Assembly (NCBI GenBank): GCA_015099395.1
Contig: AP024096.1
Coordinates: 4,402,001 to 4,466,000, forward strand
Direction: 5' to 3'
DNA length: 64,000 bases
From: Ktedonobacteria bacterium brp13
GTDB lineage: Bacteria > Chloroflexota > Ktedonobacteria > Ktedonobacterales > Ktedonobacteraceae
Both the position numbers and the translations under genes were made by a program. The notes beneath the pieces are model-generated. The model had not been told where the DNA came from. It did not search any database and worked only from the letters and a program-made list of their open reading frames with translations. Shown here one piece after another: positions 55,931 to 64,000 of this stretch. Numbering within the stretch: the stretch's first letter is position 1; each line of letters opens with the position of its first letter.

Positions 55931-57331
55931 ATGAGTATACAATCTATTAATCCAGCTACTGAAGAAGTTATCAAGACCTTTGAGACATACTCGCAAAGGC
56001 AGATTAATATACTACTAGAGCAAGCCCAAAATGCCTTCTATCAATGGCGCACGACCTCGTTTGCCGAGCGCAGTACCCTCTTCCGCCGGCTGGCCGACTA
56101 TCTGCGCGATAACCAGACACGTCTGGCAAAGATCGCAACGCTAGAGATGGGCAAGCCGATTACAGAGGCCGAGGCCGAAGTCGAGAAGTGCGCGATCAAC
56201 TGCGAGTACTATGCAGAGAAGGCGAAAGAGTTTCTGGCTCCACAAAAGATGCCGAGCAACGGTACTACAAGCTACGTCGATTTTCAGCCGCTCGGTGTCA
56301 TACTGGCCCTAATGCCCTGGAACTTCCCTTACTGGCAGGTCATGCGCTTCGCCGCCCCTACCCTGATGGCTGGCAATACAGCGGTCCTCAAGCACGCATC
56401 CAACGTCTCGCAGGTTGCACTGGAGATCGAGCAGATGTTTAAAGCCTGCGGCTTTCCTGAGGGCGTCTTCAGTACGGTCCTGGTCCCTGGCGCAGAGACC
56501 GAGGCACTCATCAAAGATCCACGCATCGCAGCCGTCACGCTAACTGGTAGCGAGCAGGCCGGCAGACAGGTCGCTGCCGCCAGTGGTAGCGTCCTCAAAA
56601 AGAATGTGCTGGAACTGGGTGGCTCGGATGCCTACATTATCCTGGCTGATGCCGATCTCGATGCAGCGGCACAGACCGCTGTCCAGGCACGCAACCAGAA
56701 CAATGGACAGAGTTGCATCGCCGCCAAACGCTTTATCGTCGTCGACAATGTCTACGATGACTTCCTATCGAAGTTTGTCGAGTATACCGCAAAGCTTAAG
56801 ATCGGCGATCCAATGGAACGCGACGTCAAGATCGGTCCTCTCGCCCGCGCAGATCTGCGCGATGAACTGGATCGACAGATTCAACAATCACTGCACATGG
56901 GAGCTTACATCGCCCTGGGTGGCAAAAAAGTCGGTCACCGGGGCTACTTCTATACACCAACAATCGTCACCGACGTCACACCCGATATGCCAATGTTTAA
57001 AGAAGAGACCTTTGGTCCAGCCGCAGCCGTCATCCGTGCCCGCAGCACCGACCACGCCATCGAGCTCGCCAATAACTCGCTCTATGGACTCAGCAGCAAC
57101 CTCTGGACGCGCGATATCGAACACGCCCGACAGCTTGCCAGGCGCATAGAGGCAGGTGCGGTCTTCATCAACGGCATGACCGCCAGCCAGCCAGGCCTAC
57201 CCTTTGGCGGCGTCAAACATAGTGGCTACGGTCGCGAACTATCGCGCTTCGGCATTCAAGAGTTTGTCAATATCCAGACAGTCTGGATCGGCCCCAAAGT
57301 AGAGCAGACAGCGATAGAGGATATAGAATAA
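55931..57331 (+). CDS. NAD(P)-dependent succinate-semialdehyde-type aldehyde dehydrogenase
   Basis: This is a cytoplasmic ALDH of 466 residues. Motifs include VILALMPWNFPYWQVMRF, AVTLTGSEQAGRQVAA, the general-base Glu in LELGGSDAYI and the catalytic Cys in NNGQSCIAAKR. The C-terminal LPFGGVKHSGYGRELS is also present. The short form starting SIQSINPATEEVIKTFE and the NNGQSC motif match the GabD/YneI-like succinate-semialdehyde dehydrogenases. ATG 55931 gives the family start; the frame open upstream is not conserved. Confidence 0.92.
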   Translation: MSIQSINPATEEVIKTFETYSQRQINILLEQAQNAFYQWRTTSFAERSTLFRRLADYLRDNQTRLAKIATLEMGKPITEAEAEVEKCAINCEYYAEKAKEFLAPQKMPSNGTTSYVDFQPLGVILALMPWNFPYWQVMRFAAPTLMAGNTAVLKHASNVSQVALEIEQMFKACGFPEGVFSTVLVPGAETEALIKDPRIAAVTLTGSEQAGRQVAAASGSVLKKNVLELGGSDAYIILADADLDAAAQTAVQARNQNNGQSCIAAKRFIVVDNVYDDFLSKFVEYTAKLKIGDPMERDVKIGPLARADLRDELDRQIQQSLHMGAYIALGGKKVGHRGYFYTPTIVTDVTPDMPMFKEETFGPAAAVIRARSTDHAIELANNSLYGLSSNLWTRDIEHARQLARRIEAGAVFINGMTASQPGLPFGGVKHSGYGRELSRFGIQEFVNIQTVWIGPKVEQTAIEDIE

Positions 57332-57370
57332 TCTGTATTACCGGGCTCACAGTAGATATACTCTAATATC

Positions 57371-57435
57371 AGGTAATGCTGCTAATGCCTGCCTCCCTCT
57401 TTGAGGGGGGGGCAAAGGCATTACCTACTTTTCCT
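57371..57435 (+). terminator. Rho-independent terminator after the aldehyde dehydrogenase gene
   Basis: Outer arms AGGTAATGC/GCATTACCT enclose an inner GC-rich hairpin, followed by ACTTTTCC. It lies 40 bases after the stop codon. Confidence 0.7.
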
Positions 57436-57580
57436 GCTATTTCTACTTTTTTGGTACTAGCAGTTTCATTGTGAAGGTCGCTTAAAAAACTTCACCAGTT
57501 AGTGTTGTTCTACACACTATGCCAGAGACGAGAGAAAAGGAAGTATCTCTTTATTACACTATAAATGGAGGGACCCCCTC

Positions 57581-58525
57581 ATGTCTGCTATTACACTTGT
57601 CTGTCCGCAATGTCAGGCTCCCATGCGGGTCGGAGCCAGGTTCTGTCGCTCTTGTGGTACACATATACAGCTCTGCCCTGAATGCCAGCATCCTATGCGC
57701 GCCGATGCCAAATTCTGTCGCTCCTGCGGTCTCAAACTGAGAGCGTGTCCTCACTGTCAACAGCTATTGCGTAAAAATGCTCAATTCTGTACAACCTGCG
57801 GCACAGTGCTCACACCTGAAGTACACGTTCCAGCTATCGCTACGCCGTTGCCGATCGCATCTCACGAAGAGCAAAAGCAAACAGCACAGAAAATGCCACA
57901 GAGCCAGCAACCACAGCTCTGGCAACCGGCCGAGTTGACTCCAGTTAAACCTGCCGCCACCAGGACCAGGCGTGTAGGACTGTTTGTGGACTATGAGAAT
58001 ATTTGCTTGATTCCTTGGATACGCTTTAGCGGAATGAGTGCGCATCAGATCGGTGAGGTGCTCAACAATTATGCTGAAGACCAGGGGCAAGTCGTCGTCC
58101 GCTGTGCCTGCGTCCATCCTGCGAAAGTACCAGATTACCGTGCAATTAAAGCCGACCTTTTACAGCTCGGTTACAGCATCAAGAAGCCTGGGGACGGCGA
58201 TACCAGAGAATTAAAGAAAGATACATCCCAGAAAAACCAGTCGGATCATGTATTAATTCGACAGATGAACGTCGAGAGCCGCACCTCGCATCCCGACATC
58301 TTTCTGATCGTCAGTGGCGATGGCGACTACTATGAACATATCGAAGATCTGATCGAGCAAGGGTATGCTGTACGGATGTGTGCCTCTTTTAGCGCTATGC
58401 ACCTGTCGAATCACTATCGAAGATTGACGCAGAAATACGGTCCGGATGCGAAGCGCGAGGAAGGGAAAGGCACATTTGCCATCGATAATCTCGATACCCT
58501 CTTCCAACTCAATCGTTCTTCATAA
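57581..58525 (+). CDS. Triple zinc-ribbon NYN domain protein (LabA/DUF88-like putative RNase)
   Basis: This is a 314-residue protein with three zinc ribbons in a row (CPQC...CRSCG, CPEC...CRSCG, CPHC...CTTCG; residues 9-77) and a Gln/Pro-rich spacer. A NYN/PIN-like nuclease domain (about 130-300) follows. The acidic residues expected for metal-dependent RNase activity are in GLFVDYENI and IVSGDGDYYEHIEDL. Zinc ribbons may bring it to nucleic acid or a protein partner. An NYN RNase role in RNA turnover is known for related domains. The ribbons resemble the single ribbon of the kinase at 5.7 kb. Confidence 0.85.
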   Translation: MSAITLVCPQCQAPMRVGARFCRSCGTHIQLCPECQHPMRADAKFCRSCGLKLRACPHCQQLLRKNAQFCTTCGTVLTPEVHVPAIATPLPIASHEEQKQTAQKMPQSQQPQLWQPAELTPVKPAATRTRRVGLFVDYENICLIPWIRFSGMSAHQIGEVLNNYAEDQGQVVVRCACVHPAKVPDYRAIKADLLQLGYSIKKPGDGDTRELKKDTSQKNQSDHVLIRQMNVESRTSHPDIFLIVSGDGDYYEHIEDLIEQGYAVRMCASFSAMHLSNHYRRLTQKYGPDAKREEGKGTFAIDNLDTLFQLNRSS

Positions 58526-58791
58526 TAGAACTATTTGGATGTTGTATTGCCAGGACCCGGATAGGCGCGTATAATTGGCAAAGAGACACTCAAAATGGAT
58601 ATCAAGCAGAGGTGGTGGTCACACATACAAAAAAGTAGTTGAAAAGGTAGAATTTGAACGTTGCACGTCAAATAGTGTTCTATACTTCACGAATATTGAA
58701 CCACTGTGTATACCTACTTCTCTGCTATATTGTACAACACTACTAAAGAAAATAGTACCATAGATACGAGAAAAGCTACGCAGAAACAGTT

Positions 58792-58819
58792 GACTTGTTA
58801 CACAATGGACGTATATTTG
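58792..58819 (+). promoter_or_regulatory. Promoter upstream of the actin-like gene
   Basis: TTGACT and TATATT are separated by 16 bases, about 60 bases before the start codon of the ParM-like gene. The rest of the 58526-58880 gap has no evident repeats. Confidence 0.45.
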
Positions 58820-58880
58820 TAACGTTAAGTTTGTATTTATCCTTCTCATATCTAGATTGACAAGTAGAGAGTAAGAATCG

Positions 58881-60008
58881 ATGAAATGGTATCCATATGG
58901 TCATGACTTTGGTAATGCCGAAATCGGTGGTGTGACCGTCATCAATGGAAAAACTGTCTCCCTTAGTATCCCAACGGCATTCGCAAAAGTTGACATAGTA
59001 GCGATGCGTAACCTGGGTGTGAATGTTGATCAGTCAAACGTCCATGTTATGCAGTTTCTAGATGAAGAGGCGGCTTACGCGATTGGCGATCTCGCCCTAC
59101 AGCAAGCGATTGAAGTCTACCATGGACGCGGTGATATCCAGCGCTACAGTAGCCGTTTTAGCCTGCGTGGACTGCTCACGATCGCTGCGACCCTGATCCC
59201 CGATCCAGAGTTTGGTCTTTACGTCGTAACCGGACTGCCAGCCGAAACCTATATTAAAAACGCCCCCCTGCGTAATTCCATTAAAGAAGCAATTGATGGA
59301 ACCTATCTATTCACTCTTAACGACGAAAAGACACCGCGCCGTGTGACCGTTGAGATCGCGACGGTCGTCATGGAGGGTGCCGGTGCGTTGATTGCCTATA
59401 ACGAGCGGCCAACGAATAGAATGACCGAGAGTGCCGTCATTGACATTGGTGGTCGTACAACCGACCTGTATGTCGCTCGTGGACAGGTGCCTGTTGCTGA
59501 ATACTGTAAAGGTAAACCAGTTGGCGTCGAGATGGCGACTCAGATGATGATGGACTCCTTTGAGCGTAAATATGATCGTCCGCTCTCGCTGTTAGAGGCG
59601 CGTGAAGTCATGCATGCCTATGCAGCACAGGCACGGGGCGAAGCCATGAAGTACCCAGAGGTTTCGGCATATGGTCAAACCGTTGGGCATTACGATCTTG
59701 AGCGCCTGGTGAAAGAGGCGGTTGCACAGGTTGGTAGTGAGATCGTCTCGTTTGTTGCGTCGGCCTGGCGACAAAGTGATCGTGATGCGGTCGCAGCCAG
59801 CTTCAAGCCGGTTCTCAACATTGGTGGTGGCGTCTTCTACTTCTACAACTTCTTGAAGAAGCGTATTCCGCACCTTTCAAGGCCGGATGAGCCCGTGCAC
59901 GCGAATGGCATCGGCTATTGTACACTGGCCGGTCGCCTACTGATCCGCAAAGCACAGACGGGAGCCAGTAGCAACGGAGGCTCAGCGGCAAGTATCCATA
60001 GAGTGTAA
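58881..60008 (+). CDS. ParM/StbA-type actin-like ATPase
   Basis: This is a 375-residue protein of the actin/Hsp70 fold. Phosphate-1 region: YGHDFGNAEIGG at the start. Phosphate-2: AVIDIGGRTTDLYVARG (about 190). Adenosine region: VLNIGGGVFYFYNF (about 312). The connection GLYVVTGLPAETY also fits ParM/Alp-type proteins. Such proteins form filaments that push plasmid or other DNA apart. Here the gene sits on what looks like a chromosome, with a likely DNA-binding partner gene 24 bases downstream. The start ATG lacks a strong ribosome site. Confidence 0.85.
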   Translation: MKWYPYGHDFGNAEIGGVTVINGKTVSLSIPTAFAKVDIVAMRNLGVNVDQSNVHVMQFLDEEAAYAIGDLALQQAIEVYHGRGDIQRYSSRFSLRGLLTIAATLIPDPEFGLYVVTGLPAETYIKNAPLRNSIKEAIDGTYLFTLNDEKTPRRVTVEIATVVMEGAGALIAYNERPTNRMTESAVIDIGGRTTDLYVARGQVPVAEYCKGKPVGVEMATQMMMDSFERKYDRPLSLLEAREVMHAYAAQARGEAMKYPEVSAYGQTVGHYDLERLVKEAVAQVGSEIVSFVASAWRQSDRDAVAASFKPVLNIGGGVFYFYNFLKKRIPHLSRPDEPVHANGIGYCTLAGRLLIRKAQTGASSNGGSAASIHRV

Positions 60009-60032
60009 ACCGGCTAAGGAGATCGTAATCGT

Positions 60033-60692
60033 ATGTCACAATCCTCGTCAGATAAATTCATGTACTTCACAGTTGGTCTGTTGAAGAATTCAGAAGCCCT
60101 GGAGGCGTTACGGCAAGACGCCGTGAAGCACCATATGATCGATAACCCGGGACAACTTATCGCCCTACGTCTGACGGAATACTATGAGTCGTTGAGTCAG
60201 GGACAGTCTTCCCTGGTGGCAACCAACCGGAGCGAGACCGAGCGACCACGAGCAGAGCAGCGTCAGGCAGACAGGAATTCAGCGACAGAGTGGCGCAGTG
60301 CTACAACGAACACACATGCCGCCACCAGTTTTGAGATGCTGTCCTCCACGCCAACACCAACGCCACCTGCACAGCCAGTACAACCACCTGTACAACCATA
60401 CATGCAACCACAAGCTCAACAAGCACAGGTTCAGCCAACTCCGCAAGCTCCACAGGTTCAGCCGAACCAATACGCACAGCAGGTTCAACACATACAGCCG
60501 CAAGCGCAGTCTCACAGTCAATCCCATATACAGCAACCATCGTCTGTCTATGGAAACTTACAGAACAGCCAGGTCTCCGGAGTTACCGGGCGCATGCGTG
60601 CATTGTTACGTGAAGGCGATAGCATTGTCTCGACATCGGCCAATGCCGATCAGAACGCTGATGAGGCCGCTGACTACTGGTCTGCGCTTTAA
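60033..60692 (+). CDS. Probable ribbon-helix-helix partner of the actin-like protein, with Gln/Pro-rich linker
   Basis: This is a protein of 219 residues. The first 55 (KFMYFTVGLLKNSEALEALR, then NPGQLIALRLTEYYESL) show one strand and two helices, the pattern of a ribbon-helix-helix DNA-binding domain like ParR-type adaptors. About 100 residues are almost only Gln, Pro, Val, Ser and His and must be disordered. A short C-terminal piece (SGVTGRMRALLREGDSIVS) looks like a helix that could bind the filament. AAGGAG lies eleven bases before the ATG. The ParR-like role is inferred from position and this secondary-structure reading. Confidence 0.65.
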   Translation: MSQSSSDKFMYFTVGLLKNSEALEALRQDAVKHHMIDNPGQLIALRLTEYYESLSQGQSSLVATNRSETERPRAEQRQADRNSATEWRSATTNTHAATSFEMLSSTPTPTPPAQPVQPPVQPYMQPQAQQAQVQPTPQAPQVQPNQYAQQVQHIQPQAQSHSQSHIQQPSSVYGNLQNSQVSGVTGRMRALLREGDSIVSTSANADQNADEAADYWSAL

Positions 60693-60785
60693 GCTAAGCA
60701 ACAAAGCGTAAGCCTCAGTAAAAAAGACAGCGCATTACAAAAGTCCTCCCCGCGGGAAGTATCCCTGATGGGGAGAGCTTTTGCG

Positions 60786-62549
60786 ATGGAGAGGATATTG
60801 ACGACTATGGCAACAGCGATAGCGGGAGCACACAAGCAATGGTGGGCCACTGGTGATATGCCGGTCCGCGAAGGCTCACATGTCTCATACTTTATCGATG
60901 GACGCGCCACTTTCCTGGAGATGTGCCGTCACTTCATACGTGCACGCCACTCTATCTATCTGGCTAATTGGGGACTTGAGCCAGAGATGGAACTGGTGCG
61001 TGGCTCTGATCGAGCTGCGATCATTAAAGATGCAGAGTCCCATAAAGCCTATGTCTCAGAACTCCAGCTAGCGGGTCTGGCAGCCCCTGATATCGATTTT
61101 TGGCTGAATAATACATTGACCGTTATAAATGTATTGCGCTATGCGGCAGGGAAAGGGGTCGACGTAAAGGTTCTCCTCTGGAAAGCGAAAAAAAGCTTTG
61201 CGGTCTACGATCCTCAACGTGTGCATGATCTGCTGACCGAGGCTGGCATCACTTGCTTGCTGGATGACAGCGCTGAAGGTATTCTGCACCATCCTATCGA
61301 GTCTCTACATCAGAAGGCGACGGTGATCGATGGTAGCTATGCATTTATAGGCGGCCTGGATCCGCTGATCGAAAAAGAGGATGATTTCGATCGTTGGGAT
61401 ACGCCAGAGCACCTCTACTCAACGCCTCTACGCCGCACGCACAATGAAACCACGCCGCATGCGTGGCATGATGTCCATACACTGATCGAGGGTCCCGCGG
61501 CTGGCGATGTTGCGCTAAACTTCCGACAGCGTTGGAACGATGTCATTCATCGTCACCATAAGATAAAAAAGTTTCTGGTTTCAGAACAGCCATTGCCACC
61601 AGCAGTCAGGAGCAATAGCCTGGTACAGATTGCACGCACGGTCCCTAAACATACCTACTCATTTGACCGCAACGCAATCAAGGGCATCACACAGCTCTAC
61701 GATCATGCCTTCACCAACACTGAACAGTTTGTCTACCTGGAAAACCAATATTTCTGGACCCATGCGTACTATGGTATCGACATCCCATTTGTGGGAAACG
61801 AGAGCCCCGAGATGGACCAGCATGTGGAGCAATTGTGTCAGGCGCTCAAGCGCGGCGTAACCATAAGTATTATTCTACCAGATCATCCGAACGTAGGGCG
61901 CGCCTTCAGCGATGCGGCTCTGACCGCACTACGCAACAAGGTCCCTGAAGCCGAGGCAGAAGGACGCATTCAAGCTTTCTGTCTGGCAAGCTCTATCTAT
62001 CTGGATCAGCCTGCTCATATCACCCGCTATCGCCCAATCTATGTGCATGCCAAAGTTGGCATTGTCGATGATGAATGGTATACCATTGGCTCCGGCAATC
62101 TGAATAATCGTGGTATGAGCGATGATACCGAGATCAATGTGGCCGTTCTGAATAGTCAGCAGGCACATGGACTGCGCATCCTCTTACAAGGTGAACACCT
62201 GGGACTGGTCACCGCAGTCGATATCGATAGAGCCGCACGTCTGCTCAGTAATAAACCGCTCAACGCTAGCGACAAAGAACACGCACAGCATATCCTCGAC
62301 TATCTAGAGACGACACTTGGCGATCCCTTCGCCGCCGTCCACCTGATGCACGAACGCGCCATGGATAACCTGGAACGCTTCAAAGTAAATCAACCCTTGA
62401 TTGGTCACCTGCTCCCATACCTGACCACCGCAGAGGCACTCAACCACCATCTGAAGGTGAACGGCGATCATGGCTGGATCGAAGAAGGTGCAAAGCCATC
62501 ACAGAACTCACAGGACGCTGAGAACCTGGAGGGGAAACAAGAGCACTAA
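60786..62549 (+). CDS. Phospholipase D family protein
   Basis: This is a protein of 587 residues with two PLD active-site motifs, HQKATVIDGSYAFIGGLDP (about 178) and HAKVGIVDDEWYTIGSGNLN (about 424), each with His-x-Lys and a trailing Asp. There is no signal peptide or membrane helix, unlike typical cardiolipin synthases. The length and spacing fit phospholipase D/transphosphatidylase proteins. ATG 60786 has GGGGAG eight bases upstream; ATG 60807 is the alternative. It follows the ParM-like pair by about 95 bases, which contain a modest hairpin (CTCCCC/GGGGAG), so co-transcription is uncertain. Confidence 0.88.
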   Translation: MERILTTMATAIAGAHKQWWATGDMPVREGSHVSYFIDGRATFLEMCRHFIRARHSIYLANWGLEPEMELVRGSDRAAIIKDAESHKAYVSELQLAGLAAPDIDFWLNNTLTVINVLRYAAGKGVDVKVLLWKAKKSFAVYDPQRVHDLLTEAGITCLLDDSAEGILHHPIESLHQKATVIDGSYAFIGGLDPLIEKEDDFDRWDTPEHLYSTPLRRTHNETTPHAWHDVHTLIEGPAAGDVALNFRQRWNDVIHRHHKIKKFLVSEQPLPPAVRSNSLVQIARTVPKHTYSFDRNAIKGITQLYDHAFTNTEQFVYLENQYFWTHAYYGIDIPFVGNESPEMDQHVEQLCQALKRGVTISIILPDHPNVGRAFSDAALTALRNKVPEAEAEGRIQAFCLASSIYLDQPAHITRYRPIYVHAKVGIVDDEWYTIGSGNLNNRGMSDDTEINVAVLNSQQAHGLRILLQGEHLGLVTAVDIDRAARLLSNKPLNASDKEHAQHILDYLETTLGDPFAAVHLMHERAMDNLERFKVNQPLIGHLLPYLTTAEALNHHLKVNGDHGWIEEGAKPSQNSQDAENLEGKQEH

Positions 62550-62772
62550 GATCGTATGCCAGGCACCAGGACTTCACGTCTTCAGCTCATCAGTAGAGAA
62601 TACGATAATAGTAATTACATGCATAATACTATATACAAGCGCCCAAAGAGAGTCAGATAAGAACATATACGCTCGGCACTCCTCAAAGGCTTGTGTATAG
62701 TACTGTGAACGAAAAACAAACTTACGCACGTTGTTTATAATGGAATGGAAGAGCACTCTCCGGCTATCACTG

Positions 62773-62847
62773 TTACTACTTATCCGAAAACCTGAGTGCA
62801 GAGCACTAGCGACGCCAGTCGCGTTGGGTTTCGGAATAAGATCTTAG
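62773..62847 (-). repeat. Palindromic intergenic repeat, copy 2
   Basis: This is the reverse-complement copy of the element at 10076-10151, with a few substitutions confined mainly to the middle (for example GTCGCTAGTGCTC against GTTGCTAGTGCTC). The outer arms TTATCCGAAAAC/GTTTTCGGATAAG-type pairing is kept. Confidence 0.75.
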
Positions 62848-62872
62848 CAGTAAGCCCCCATTACACCAGCCC

Positions 62873-62934
62873 GGGTGGGTAAGAAGTTGACAATAGCTAC
62901 ACAGGGTGGGTGAGAAGTTGACAATAGCTACACA
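62873..62934 (+). repeat. 31-bp tandem repeat, two copies
   Basis: The unit GGGTGGGT[A/G]AGAAGTTGACA followed by ATAGCTACACA occurs twice back to back, differing at one position, and decays into a partial third copy. Each unit contains a TTGACA element. Confidence 0.75.
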
Positions 62935-62947
62935 GGCTGAGTAAGAT
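62918..62947 (+). promoter_or_regulatory. Candidate promoter for the gene at 63063
   Basis: TTGACA in the second tandem-repeat copy is followed after 18 bases by TAAGAT. It lies about 115 bases before the next gene. Confidence 0.45.
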
Positions 62948-63062
62948 AGAGAGAGTAAAACAAGATTGTACAAGCCGGGACAACACTATATGCAAATATA
63001 AGATTAGATGCCGAATTGGATGTTGACCAGTCCCCCCTCTTTAAAAAAAGACCTGAAGATCA

Positions 63063-64000
63063 ATGGCAAAGAACGGAGACCACTGGCGTATGCGTACAAC
63101 GCCATCACATGATGATAACAATGCGAGCGGTGATCAGGGAGAGAAGAATCTCGAGACACGTACCCGTAAGCAGAAAAAGATAAATAAGCCAGCCCAACAA
63201 GATATGGAGCAAGACCCCTTCTATAAAGACGAGCACCCGGAGGTTCCTATCAGCCGGCGAGCCTCTCGCTATCTTGATGACACCAGTGACTTCGAGATCA
63301 CCGATCCCTCTGAGCAGAGATCACCGACCATCAGGCGAGCTCATTTTGCACCATCTACACCATCTACATCTTCTAATAATTCCGCTCGATACGAGAGCAA
63401 TAGCACTCGTACATCACGAGTACAACGTACCCAGCGCAACGCCCAGAACCCATTCAATGCTTCCGAGGCACCCGGCACATCCCGCGCATCCTACACACCT
63501 GGCACAAAAAAAATGAACGAACTAGCCAGACCTAATCGCGCACGTTTCGAGAAACTAAAAGAAGCCTTCTTAACCGATGATGCCCTGGAAGATCATCATA
63601 GCCAGAGTTCACGACCAACCACACGCAGCGAGACCAATAAAGATCGTGGTAGCACACTGCGTAACCGACGACCCGCAGCCGTTGAGGAGATCATCTTTGA
63701 AGAAGATCTCCTCAACGATGATATTTATGCAGATGAGGCTCCACAGACCACAACGGGACGGCAACGCGCGATCCGCGGCACATCTGCGCTCCCTACAGAT
63801 CGTCTCACCAAACGCTCGGGCAATCGCGACGATGCCACACATGCCGCACCCCCTGATTCACAAATGACTCGTGCACGGCTGAATCGCCCACATCAGCAAA
63901 CACCCCTCTATGAGCCAATGACTGCACGCGGTATCCAACAGCGCATCGAACGGCGTGAACACCGTCAGCAGCAGATAATGCAGAGCAAGTTGCAACAGAT
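63063..64000 (+). CDS. Disordered hypothetical protein, incomplete at the right edge
   Basis: An open frame runs from ATG 63063 to the end of the window without a stop, at least 312 residues. It begins MAKNGDHWRMRTTPSHDDNN. The visible part is rich in Arg, Ser, Thr, Asp and Gln and has no hydrophobic core, so it is disordered. Short acidic pieces such as EEIIFEEDLLNDDIYADE and a basic helix near the edge (RIERREHRQQQIMQSKLQQ) stand out. This is the pattern of a long N-terminal tail before a folded domain beyond the window. A second ATG at 63090 is the alternative start. I recognise no family. Confidence 0.6.
   Translation, partial: MAKNGDHWRMRTTPSHDDNNASGDQGEKNLETRTRKQKKINKPAQQDMEQDPFYKDEHPEVPISRRASRYLDDTSDFEITDPSEQRSPTIRRAHFAPSTPSTSSNNSARYESNSTRTSRVQRTQRNAQNPFNASEAPGTSRASYTPGTKKMNELARPNRARFEKLKEAFLTDDALEDHHSQSSRPTTRSETNKDRGSTLRNRRPAAVEEIIFEEDLLNDDIYADEAPQTTTGRQRAIRGTSALPTDRLTKRSGNRDDATHAAPPDSQMTRARLNRPHQQTPLYEPMTARGIQQRIERREHRQQQIMQSKLQQ

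Noticed and set aside
60279..60540. Minus-strand frames with Leu/Trp/Val repeats opposite the RHH partner gene
   Set aside because: Their repetitive sequence is the shadow of the Gln/Pro codon repeats on the plus strand.

Overview
The window looks like chromosome from a Ktedonobacteria-type Chloroflexota. I infer this from gene content, not from a search. The pointers are a degraded LuxR/MalT-type regulator of the kind abundant there, zinc-ribbon Ser/Thr kinases fused to solute-binding domains, a LysW-dependent lysine pathway with a class I lysyl-tRNA synthetase, T-box leaders, and moderate GC with many TTG/GTG starts. No rRNA, tRNA or CRISPR array was seen.

Layout. 1-5.7 kb: a broken LuxR/MalT-like gene, recQ, and a receiver-domain protein with a long disordered linker. 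5.7-12.3 kb: a membrane Ser/Thr kinase whose outer part is a solute-binding domain, followed directly by a lipoprotein with a paralogous solute-binding domain plus a von Willebrand A domain, then two membrane proteins of unknown job. 12.3-19.8 kb: ordinary metabolism (acetoacetyl-CoA synthetase, an acetylxylan-esterase-like hydrolase, SRPBCC, DUF983, a membrane-anchored MutS-like ATPase, an SDR). 19.8-32 kb: an accessory region with a frameshifted large serine recombinase abutting the SDR 3' end, a small HTH gene, a secreted phosphoesterase, a TetR/oxidoreductase divergon with a visible operator, transposase debris, long inverted repeats, a two-gene unit (a ubiquitin-like protein ending in Gly-Gly plus a DUF4132 giant) and a decayed multicopper oxidase.

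33.4-45.8 kb, all on the minus strand, is a nearly complete alpha-aminoadipate/LysW lysine biosynthesis operon. In order of transcription it reads: promoter, two T-box leaders in tandem, lysW, lysX, lysY, lysZ, a lysJ-lysK fusion, homocitrate synthase, the two homoaconitase subunits, homoisocitrate dehydrogenase, a terminator, then class I lysyl-tRNA synthetase and a final terminator. The carrier protein LysW holds aminoadipate while LysX, LysZ, LysY and LysJ convert it, and LysK releases lysine. The T-boxes would switch the operon on when a tRNA, most likely tRNA-Lys, is uncharged. The aminoadipate aminotransferase step is not encoded here.

45.9-64 kb: divergent secreted GH5 and GH99-like glycosidases, an ABC-F ATPase, an ABC-2 type permease without its own ATPase, a dienelactone hydrolase, a HpcH/CitE-type lyase, a cytidylate-kinase-like protein, a succinate-semialdehyde-type dehydrogenase, a triple-zinc-ribbon NYN protein, then a ParM-like actin with a likely ribbon-helix-helix partner and a phospholipase-D-family protein. 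A disordered protein runs off the right edge. A 75-bp palindromic repeat occurs in opposite orientation near 10.1 kb and 62.8 kb.
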